A DNA stretch of 6,738 bases from assembly GCA_964603325.1 (NCBI GenBank), contig CAZRUH010000036.1, positions 1 to 6,738 on the forward strand, in the 5' to 3' direction. The notes below the pieces were generated by a model, which worked only from the letters and a program-made list of their open reading frames with translations, was not told the origin of the DNA and did not search any database. The position numbers and the translations under genes are program-made. The stretch comes from LSNR01 sp964603325 (GTDB lineage: Bacteria; Patescibacteriota; Minisyncoccia; Moranbacterales; UBA9337). Shown piece by piece: positions 1 through 5,304 of the stretch. The number at the start of each line of letters is the position of its first letter. Within the stretch, counting starts at the first letter, position 1.

Positions 1-572
1 GCAAATATTTCTCGTTGATCCGTTAATCCAAAGTTTTGAAAATAACGAATACAAGTTATAACATCTTTTTCAGCTATAACCTGCGCTATGGTGGATATTT
101 CTCGTTGATCCGTTAATTCAAAGTTTTGAAAATATTTGATGCAAAACCAAGGATTCTCTTTAGCTACAATCTGTGCTATGGCAAATATGTCTCGTTGATC
201 CGTTAATCCAAAGTTTTGAAAATATTTGACGCAAAACTTAGCATTTTTTTCAGCTACAATCTGTGCTATGGCAAATATTTCTCGTTGATCCGTTAATCCA
301 AAGTTTTGAAAGTGTTCTACACATGCCCAAGCATCTTTTTCAGCTATAATCTGTGCTATGGTGAATATGTCTCGTTGATCCGTTAATCCAAAGTTTTGAA
401 AATATTTGATGCAAAGCCAAGAATTCTCTTTAGCTACAAATTGTGCTATAGCAAATATGTCTCGTTGATCCGTTAATCCAAAATCTTTAAAATGTTTGAC
501 GCAAAACCATGGATCCTCTTTAGCTATAAACTCTACTACAGCAAATATTTCTTTTTGATTTAGTTTCTTTTT
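1..572 (-). repeat. 90-bp in-frame tandem repeat array (1 degenerate + 5 full + 1 partial unit)
   Basis: In gene direction the units run 572-483 (degenerate), 482-393, 392-303, 302-213, 212-123, 122-33 and 32-1 (cut by the window edge). The period is exactly 90 bp with no indels, so the reading frame is kept. The core coding for GLTDQR is almost identical in DNA across units, including third codon positions, with one base change giving E for G at 119-117. Differences cluster in the segment coding for unit positions 18-27. This points to recent duplication or gene conversion. Short-read assemblies can miscount such arrays, so the copy number is uncertain. Confidence 0.95.
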
Positions 573-713
573 TTTAATTTCATTAAATAACCTATCCGGA
601 TCATTTTCTTCCTTATAATTTTCATAAAAATACCTTGCATTAAATTCACCGGTATTCTCTTTCATTAAGTCCATTTTTCCAGACATATCTTTAAAATATT
701 GAATTATCGCCAT
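1..713 (-). CDS. Tandem 30-residue helical-repeat protein, function unknown (partial, C-terminus outside window)
   Basis: The frame is open from an ATG at 713 to the window edge (237 complete codons, no stop). Residues 1-47 are a non-repetitive, charged head. From about residue 48 the protein is a 30-residue repeat: one degenerate unit (48-77), five near-identical units (78-227) and the start of another. Each unit carries FGLTDQR-[DE]-IF, then IAQ, then a variable patch, then C-[VI]-x-[YH]-F-Q-N. Its pattern suggests two helices per unit, as in alpha-alpha solenoids. Each complete unit has one cysteine at the same place (C71, 101, 131, 161, 191, 221). I see no signal peptide or membrane segment, so it is probably cytoplasmic. 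I do not recognise the family; TPR, PPR, ankyrin and HEAT do not fit the period and motif. A binding scaffold is inference. An in-frame ATG at 737 would add eight residues but lies inside a hairpin arm; neither start has a Shine-Dalgarno sequence. Confidence 0.85.
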   Translation of the reverse strand, partial: MAIIQYFKDMSGKMDLMKENTGEFNARYFYENYKEENDPDRLFNEIKKKKLNQKEIFAVVEFIAKEDPWFCVKHFKDFGLTDQRDIFAIAQFVAKENSWLCIKYFQNFGLTDQRDIFTIAQIIAEKDAWACVEHFQNFGLTDQREIFAIAQIVAEKNAKFCVKYFQNFGLTDQRDIFAIAQIVAKENPWFCIKYFQNFELTDQREISTIAQVIAEKDVITCIRYFQNFGLTDQREIF

Positions 714-716
714 TTT

Positions 717-771
717 AATAAAGTAATGATAAAACATTTTAATATTGTAAATGTTTTATCATTACTTTATT
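717..771. repeat. Perfect 23-bp inverted repeat next to the repeat-gene start
   Basis: The left arm 717-739 and right arm 749-771 are perfect reverse complements, with a 9-base loop at 740-748. In the minus-strand transcript the 3' arm ends three bases before the AUG at 713, so the whole ribosome-entry region would be base-paired. Arms are AT-rich (3 G/C of 23), and no U-run follows, so it is not a standard intrinsic terminator. The arm also contains the alternative in-frame ATG at 737. Possible roles are translational control, an RNase III-type processing site or a protein-binding palindrome; the sequence does not decide between them. Confidence 0.85.
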
Positions 772-1063
772 CTTTATAAATATTTTATCATAAATACCCC
801 AAATTTCATAAACAATATTTTTTGTTTTTCAATAATTCTTCAGTTTGCCTTTTTGTGTATAATTGTTTTTAAGCCATCTTTTTTATTTACTCCCAATGCT
901 AACCACATCACTCTTCGTTGCTTTCATTTAATTGCGGATAATGCCAATTAACGGATGCGCTTGTTATCCTTTTTGTGAAAATCGTTCTCGGCATAATTTC
1001 CATCTAAAAAATTTTCATTATGAACCGGGATTGGCACCGAGTTCTGTTTAAAAATTTCTCCAA
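772..1063. other. Intergenic stretch with no supported gene
   Basis: Apart from the candidate promoter at 787-815, I find no gene here. A short plus-strand frame from 751 begins inside the inverted repeat, is rich in F, I and N and matches nothing I know. Positions 881-1050 are slightly more GC-rich (about 36% by hand count) than the surroundings. On the minus strand a frame from 1061 down to a TAA at 948-950 reads like ordinary protein (for example GNYAENDFHKKDNKRIR) but has no ATG and overlaps the terminator. It may be a decayed gene remnant or an unknown RNA. No tRNA or known RNA motif was seen. Confidence 0.5.
787..815 (-). promoter_or_regulatory. Candidate promoter for the repeat protein gene
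   Basis: Reading the minus strand, a -35-like TTGTTT (815-810) and a -10-like TATGAT (792-787, 5 of 6 to consensus) are 17 bases apart. A start near 780 would give a leader of about 65 bases that contains the complete inverted repeat. The -35 is weak (3 of 6), and such boxes are easy to find by chance in AT-rich DNA. Confidence 0.4.
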
Positions 1064-1098
1064 AATAAAAACCAAATTGTTGGAATTTGGTTTTTATT
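1064..1098 (-). terminator. Hairpin terminator after the secreted-protein gene
   Basis: Arms 1064-1078 and 1084-1098 form a perfect 15-bp stem with a 5-base loop (1079-1083). It lies 22 bases past the stop codon of the gene at 1121-1681. On the minus strand the second arm ends in GGTTTTTATTTT, a T-rich tract typical of an intrinsic terminator. A-rich and T-rich flanks allow action in both directions. It probably ends transcription of the leftward gene cluster. Confidence 0.8.
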
Positions 1099-1120
1099 GA
1101 TTTATTATAAAAACACCTGA

Positions 1121-1681
1121 TTAAAAAGATGTGCCTCCATTATTTATAGAATTCTCCACAACCATAACATATCCATAAATATCTTTTTCAAAATTATGAT
1201 TATAAAAACGAGCGCTTGGAGGAAACATATAATAAATTCCTCCTCCATCCTTGGCAAAAATATGACTTACTGCGGGAGTTGATGATACGTGATAAATCAA
1301 CCATTGAAAACTCGTTGGATGTTGTTCTCTTAAAACGACCCTATAATAAACCGTTTTATTGGACGGAATTCTTTGTGTCCAAGTATTGGTACTCATCGGA
1401 ATTTCGTGCCAAATTATTCCCCCATTATGATCCTCTCCCCATTGATAATTTCCAATTTTCTCACCATAATGAAGAGTTAATCTTATCGTTTGTTCTGCAT
1501 TAGAGTTATTGAAAATTTTTGCAACTCTTCCCGTGCACATATTATTTGGACAAGTTCCGTTTAATTGCCCACTATCCTGATAGGAATAAGTTGTTGTTCC
1601 ATATTCCCAAGCATTTGTTGCAACTGACAAACCAAAAAATATCACTGCTGACAAGAATGATACTAATAATGTTTTTTTCAT
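1121..1681 (-). CDS. Predicted secreted protein of unknown function
   Basis: This is a 186-residue protein whose N-terminus is a classic Sec signal peptide: MKK, a hydrophobic core at about residues 4-20, then likely cleavage after A24 (TNA before WEYG) or after A21. No lipobox cysteine or C-terminal anchor is visible, so it should be released or bound non-covalently outside the membrane. The mature part is rich in Y, W, T, N and alternating polar and hydrophobic stretches, suggesting beta structure. It has only two cysteines, C44 and C49 (CPNNMC), which could form a disulfide. I recognise no domain or catalytic motif. It lies 135 bp downstream of rarA on the same strand and is followed by a strong terminator, so it could be read from its own promoter or by read-through. 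The ATG at 1681 is chosen because the signal peptide begins there; no Shine-Dalgarno precedes it. Confidence 0.8.
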   Translation of the reverse strand: MKKTLLVSFLSAVIFFGLSVATNAWEYGTTTYSYQDSGQLNGTCPNNMCTGRVAKIFNNSNAEQTIRLTLHYGEKIGNYQWGEDHNGGIIWHEIPMSTNTWTQRIPSNKTVYYRVVLREQHPTSFQWLIYHVSSTPAVSHIFAKDGGGIYYMFPPSARFYNHNFEKDIYGYVMVVENSINNGGTSF

Positions 1682-1691
1682 AGGATTGTGC

Positions 1692-1745
1692 TTAGTTAAT
1701 AATTACTTAATTTGCTAAAACAACAAATTCTTTAGTTAATAATTA
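1692..1745 (-). promoter_or_regulatory. Pair of 14-bp direct repeats around a weak promoter candidate
   Basis: TTAGTTAATAATTA occurs identically at 1692-1705 and 1732-1745, with starts 40 bp apart (about four helical turns). A weak promoter candidate for the secreted-protein gene lies between and over them: -35-like TTGTTT at 1723-1718 and -10-like TATTAA at 1701-1696 with a 16-base spacer. One repeat overlaps the -10 and the other sits upstream of the -35, a layout that would suit a regulator binding site. The words are AT-rich, so chance is possible. Confidence 0.35.
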
Positions 1746-1816
1746 AACGTTTTGTATGTTAGGTTTATTGTTCTAGTCGGTTTAAGCATAGCATATTTTT
1801 TTGAATTATTCAATGT

Positions 1817-3040
1817 TTATTTAAAACTAATCCATTTTTTGTTTTGCATTTCTTTTGGCAAAAATATTTGCTCCCTATTTTCTTTTTTTGTCGCTTTCGG
1901 CGTATATTTATATTCTTTTCCATATCCCAAATCCTTCATTAGCTTTGTTGAGGAGTTTCTTAAGTGTAACGGGACCGACAAATTTCCGCTTTTTTTAATA
2001 TCTTTCATAACCTTATCGTATGCTTCATATATAGTGATGGATTTTTTGCTTCTGGCCATGTAAACTGTTGCTTGAGCCAAATTTACTCCACATTCGGGCA
2101 TTCCGATAAAACGGCAAGCATTGTAGGCGGATATTGCCTGAGGCAATGCGAAACTATTTGCCAAACCAATATCTTCACTGGCAAAACGAATTATTCTTCT
2201 AGCAATATATAAAGGATCTTCTCCTCCCATCAACATTCTCCCCAACCAATACAATGCGGCATTGGCATCTCCTCCGCGCATTGACTTGTGAAATGCACTT
2301 ATAATATTAAAATGTTCATCGCCACTGCGATCATAGAGCAAATTTAACTCTTGGAATGCTTCTTGAATTACATTTCTTTTTAGTATCGTATTATTTTTTT
2401 CAAGCAAATTAATTGCTATTTCCAAAGTGTTCAGCAAAATTCTGGCATCGCCGTTACTTAATGATGCTATAAGTTTTTTATTTTTGCGACTGATTTTTAT
2501 TTTTCTTTTTCCAAAACCACTCTCCTCGTTTTTTAACGCTCTATTCAAAATTGTTAATAATTCATCTATTTTTAATTTTTTTAAAACAAATACTTGACAA
2601 CGCGACAAAAGCGCATTGTTTATTTTAAAGCTTGGATTTTCAGTTGTCGCACCAATTAAAATTATTGTTCCGCTTTCCACACTTGGCAAAAAAGCATCTT
2701 GCTGAGATTTGGAAAATCTATGAATTTCATCAATAAACAAAATAATTTTTTTATCATCATTTTCTTTTCTCGTATTTTTTATTATATTTCTTATATCCCT
2801 AACTCCGGAAGAAGTGGCGCTCAGTTGTTTAAAAGTGGCGCTTGCTTCATTGGCAATAATATTCGCTAATGTTGTTTTACCGCTACCGGGAGGTCCCCAA
2901 AACAAAAGTGATGGGATCCGATCACTTTTTATCAAGTTTTCCAATATTTTTCCTTTGCCAATTAAGTGTTTTTGACCAAAAAAATCTTGCAATTTTTTCG
3001 GCCTCATTCTATCTGCGAGAGGAGGTATATTTTTCGCCAT
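1817..3040 (-). CDS. rarA: Replication-associated recombination protein A (AAA+ ATPase RarA/MgsA)
   Basis: RarA is an AAA+ ATPase of the clamp-loader/RuvB clade that acts at stalled replication forks. The protein has 407 residues, slightly shorter than E. coli RarA (about 447). Visible motifs in order: N-terminal PLADRMRPKKLQDFFGQ; Walker A GPPGSGKT at 49-56; Walker B ILFIDE with D104 and E105; sensor 1 GATTEN at 130-135; a likely arginine finger in SRC (R147); and sensor 2 GDAR at 197-200. The C-terminal family region is also clear (SAFHKSMRGGD at about 248-258, then GEDPLYIARR and FASEDIGLA), as is the final GYGKEYKY segment. All ATPase residues are intact, so it should be functional. It starts 6 bp after the rfbC stop, which implies co-transcription and perhaps coupled translation. 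No Shine-Dalgarno is seen. No clear terminator follows it. Confidence 0.97.
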   Translation of the reverse strand: MAKNIPPLADRMRPKKLQDFFGQKHLIGKGKILENLIKSDRIPSLLFWGPPGSGKTTLANIIANEASATFKQLSATSSGVRDIRNIIKNTRKENDDKKIILFIDEIHRFSKSQQDAFLPSVESGTIILIGATTENPSFKINNALLSRCQVFVLKKLKIDELLTILNRALKNEESGFGKRKIKISRKNKKLIASLSNGDARILLNTLEIAINLLEKNNTILKRNVIQEAFQELNLLYDRSGDEHFNIISAFHKSMRGGDANAALYWLGRMLMGGEDPLYIARRIIRFASEDIGLANSFALPQAISAYNACRFIGMPECGVNLAQATVYMARSKKSITIYEAYDKVMKDIKKSGNLSVPLHLRNSSTKLMKDLGYGKEYKYTPKATKKENREQIFLPKEMQNKKWISFK

Positions 3041-3046
3041 AAAGAA

Positions 3047-3604
3047 TTAAAAATAATAATCCAGTTCCTCAAAAGTAACATTTTCTTTGTCTTTATTTGA
3101 AACGATGGGATCTTTGATGTTGTATTTTTCCAGTTGCCAATCAATGTTTATCTTTTTATCGTTCCAAAGAATAGCACCTTCAGACTTGGGATTATAAACA
3201 TTGGTGCACTTATAGTTAAATATGGTGTCATTCTCCAAAGAAATAAAACCGTGAGCAAAACCTGCCGGCAACCAAAATTGCTTTTTATTTTTTTCAGACA
3301 GCTCCACACTGACCCACTCTCCAAATGTTTTGGATTTTTTTCTTATATCAACCGCGACATCCAAAACACTTCCTTTTATTACTTGCACCAGCTTTCCTTG
3401 AGCATATGGATTTTTCTGAAAATGCAAACCTCTTAAAACTCCTTTTGCAGATTTTGATAAATTATCCTGCATGAAATCGTCCAATATCCCGATGTTTTCA
3501 TATTTCTCTTTATTATAGGTTTCCATAAAAAAACCTCTTTCATCTCTAAAAACTTGCGGTTCAATTATTAACAATCCCTCTATTTTAGTTTTAAATATTT
3601 TCAT
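3047..3604 (-). CDS. rfbC: dTDP-4-dehydrorhamnose 3,5-epimerase (RmlC)
   Basis: RmlC epimerises dTDP-4-keto-6-deoxyglucose at C3 and C5, the third step of dTDP-L-rhamnose synthesis, in the cytoplasm. The 185-residue product is the usual length for this cupin enzyme. Numbered from the ATG at 3604, family hallmarks are FRDERGFFMETY (about 19-30), the catalytic histidine in LRGLHFQ (H61), the active-site lysine K71 in QGKLVQ, the conserved GFAHGF (H118), and the YKCTNVY segment whose first tyrosine (Y131) matches the general acid/base tyrosine. ILWND and the SxKD segment near the end are also typical. I prefer the ATG at 3604 because family members begin MKI-KTKIEG; an ATG at 3613 would add three residues. 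The partner genes rmlA, rmlB and rmlD are not in this window. It is first in an operon with rarA and is divergent from an LCP gene. Confidence 0.95.
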   Translation of the reverse strand: MKIFKTKIEGLLIIEPQVFRDERGFFMETYNKEKYENIGILDDFMQDNLSKSAKGVLRGLHFQKNPYAQGKLVQVIKGSVLDVAVDIRKKSKTFGEWVSVELSEKNKKQFWLPAGFAHGFISLENDTIFNYKCTNVYNPKSEGAILWNDKKINIDWQLEKYNIKDPIVSNKDKENVTFEELDYYF

Positions 3605-3636
3605 TGTATGCATGGTTTTAATTTTTTATTGATTTT

Positions 3637-3663
3637 ATTTTACCACATTTTTTTTATTAACAA
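3637..3663 (-). promoter_or_regulatory. Candidate extended -10 promoter for rfbC-rarA
   Basis: On the minus strand, TGG-TAAAAT (3645-3637) fits an extended -10 element (TGn plus a hexamer with 5 of 6 matches). An upstream TTGTTA (3663-3658) at a 15-base spacing, or the overlapping TTTTGT (3665-3660) at 17, could act as a weak -35. The start would fall near 3630, giving a leader of roughly 25 bases before the ATG at 3604. Confidence 0.5.
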
Positions 3664-3669
3664 AAGACG

Positions 3670-3698
3670 ATTACATTTTCATTGGTTTGTGTTAAAAT
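3670..3698 (+). promoter_or_regulatory. Candidate extended -10 promoter for the LCP-pth operon
   Basis: ATTACA (3670-3675, 4 of 6 to TTGACA) and TAAAAT (3693-3698, 5 of 6 to TATAAT) are separated by 17 bases, and TG at 3690-3691 makes an extended -10. Transcription would begin near 3705, about 19 bases before the ATG at 3724. This also argues against the TTG at 3682 as a start, since it would lie inside the promoter. Confidence 0.55.
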
Positions 3699-3723
3699 TA
3701 AATGGGTAATTATCTTTTTACAT

Positions 3724-5295
3724 ATGTCTATAGACGGAATAAAAAAACCGGTTTCAAAAAACAATAAGACTAATAAAGAGTTTGTAAATTTAAACAAATA
3801 TCCGGCTTATCCGCAACCAAATAACCGTAATGCAAAAATCACAAAACGCCACCCAAAAAAACGGTTAAAAATTATACCATTCCTAAAAAAATTTTTTTAC
3901 ATATTGTTAGTTTTTTTGATTTTAGTTTTTTTATTTCTTGGAATATATTTTGTGTGGAAAATAAATAAAACCGGTAATAAAATAATTATCCGCTCTTCCA
4001 ACAAAACTGAAACCGGTTCATCTTTTTCTCAAATTATTTCCAACTTTTCCAATAGTGATGTCAAGTTACGAGGAGAGAAACGAGGGAGAATTAATGTTTT
4101 GTTATTGGGTATTGCCGGTAATGGAAATGCCGGAGGAAACCTTACCGATACTATTATGATTGCCAGTATTGACACGAAAAATAATAAAATTGCCCTACTG
4201 TCCTTACCCAGAGATCTTTATATTAAAATTCCGAACACCAGTTATCAAACAAAAATAAATGCTGTTTATAAAATTGATTTAAAAAATAATAAAGATATAT
4301 CTTATCTAAAAAATACCATAAAAAATATTACAGGATTAACTGTTGATTATTATATTGTGGCAAATTTTTCCGGATTTGAAAAATTTGTGGATATAATAGG
4401 AGGCATAAACATAGATGTTAAGAGAGATATTTATGATCCTCATTATCCCGGTCCGAATTATAGTTACGAACTGTTTGAAATTAAAAAAGGATTTCACAAA
4501 ATGGACGGCTCTACCGCTTTAAAATATGCGCGAGAAAGGCATAATGATCCGGAAGGAGATTTTGGAAGAGCCAAAAGACAACAGCAAGTTTTGCAGGCAA
4601 TAAAAAACAAGCTTTTTTCAACTCAAATAATTTTTAACCCTTTTAAACTAAATGCGCTTCTAAATAATCTTGAAAGAAACATAAAAACTGATGCCAGTTT
4701 AGCGGAAATAAAGTCCTTTTTAAATCTTTCTAAGAACATTGACACTCAAAATATAACAAATGTCGTAGTAGATGCGTGGAATGAAGACAGTTTGTTAAAA
4801 GTTTCTCATGTTTTTACTGACAGTGGCCGTATGTTTATTTTGGTTCCTCGCATTGGCAATTATAGTGAAATTCGTGATTTGGCAAAGAATATATTCAATC
4901 TTGATGTTATCAAAAAAAGGAATGATAAAATCAAACAAGAAAATGCCAATATCGGCATTATGAATATGAGCGACGATAAATCTTTGGGAAATAAAATACA
5001 AAATTTACTGCAAAACAAACTTCATTTTAAAAACGCAAACATTATCAAACCTAAAAAGATAGCAAAACTTTCACAAACTATATTGATAGATTTGACGGAA
5101 AAGCAAAAACCGATTACTTTAGATGAGTTGATCAAAAAACTTCCCGCAAAATTATCAACAGAATTACAAAAAAATGTTATACTGGATGAGCATGAAAATA
5201 TCCGAAACTGTGATATTCTTATTATTTTGGGAAATGATTTGATAAACGCATATAAATATAAAGAGGATTCAAAAAGAATAAATGATTTAAGTTAA
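3724..5295 (+). CDS. LytR-CpsA-Psr (LCP) family glycopolymer transferase with LytR_C domain
   Basis: LCP proteins are membrane-anchored enzymes that move lipid-linked glycopolymers onto peptidoglycan or other envelope acceptors, outside the membrane. The product has 523 residues from the ATG at 3724. Order: a lysine-rich cytoplasmic tail (about 1-57), one transmembrane helix (about 58-78), a linker, the LCP domain (about 122-300) and a C-terminal LytR_C domain (about 408-505, beginning NIGIMNMS). LCP hallmarks present are LTDT (D142), SLPRDLY (R163, D164), KINAVY, the GFEKFVDIIGGINIDV segment, and YARERHNDPEGDFGRAKRQQQ with R270, R272, D279, R282 and R285, which bind the pyrophosphate and metal. 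The set looks complete, so it should be active. A TTG at 3682 would extend it by 14 residues but sits in the promoter. It is 9 bp upstream of pth and divergent from rfbC, whose rhamnose product could feed such a polymer (inference). Confidence 0.93.
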   Translation: MSIDGIKKPVSKNNKTNKEFVNLNKYPAYPQPNNRNAKITKRHPKKRLKIIPFLKKFFYILLVFLILVFLFLGIYFVWKINKTGNKIIIRSSNKTETGSSFSQIISNFSNSDVKLRGEKRGRINVLLLGIAGNGNAGGNLTDTIMIASIDTKNNKIALLSLPRDLYIKIPNTSYQTKINAVYKIDLKNNKDISYLKNTIKNITGLTVDYYIVANFSGFEKFVDIIGGINIDVKRDIYDPHYPGPNYSYELFEIKKGFHKMDGSTALKYARERHNDPEGDFGRAKRQQQVLQAIKNKLFSTQIIFNPFKLNALLNNLERNIKTDASLAEIKSFLNLSKNIDTQNITNVVVDAWNEDSLLKVSHVFTDSGRMFILVPRIGNYSEIRDLAKNIFNLDVIKKRNDKIKQENANIGIMNMSDDKSLGNKIQNLLQNKLHFKNANIIKPKKIAKLSQTILIDLTEKQKPITLDELIKKLPAKLSTELQKNVILDEHENIRNCDILIILGNDLINAYKYKEDSKRINDLS

Positions 5296-5304
5296 AAATA
5301 ATTT

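Noticed and set aside
1..540. CRISPR-like regular repeats
   Set aside because: The period is 90 bp with no short-repeat/unique-spacer structure, and the array keeps one open reading frame on the minus strand. It is a coding tandem repeat.
751..951. Plus-strand 66-codon frame as a small membrane protein
   Set aside because: It begins inside the inverted-repeat arm, has no ribosome binding site, and its hydrophobic look comes from T-rich DNA. Its first residues, MFYHYFI, only mirror the other arm.
1021..1050. Possible tRNA or tracrRNA-like element in the GGCACCGAG segment
   Set aside because: No cloverleaf, T-loop or acceptor stem can be built, and there is no CRISPR array or Cas gene; the resemblance is a few bases only.
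1216..1503. Plus-strand 95-codon frame
   Set aside because: It is antisense to the secreted-protein gene, which has a signal peptide and a terminator; the plus frame has no recognisable feature.
1799..1814. Small palindrome TTGAATTATTCAA as a rarA terminator
   Set aside because: The stem is only six A/T-rich pairs, and on the minus strand an A-run rather than a T-run follows, so it does not fit an intrinsic terminator.
1752..2063. Plus-strand 103-codon hydrophobic frame
   Set aside because: It mostly overlaps the conserved C-terminus of rarA in antisense; hydrophobicity arises from complementing lysine-rich codons.
3134..3436. Plus-strand 100-codon frame inside rfbC
   Set aside because: It is antisense to a conserved, complete epimerase gene and shows no motif of its own.
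4795..5001. Minus-strand frame inside the LCP gene
   Set aside because: It is a shadow of a real coding region with no start signal or homologous motif.
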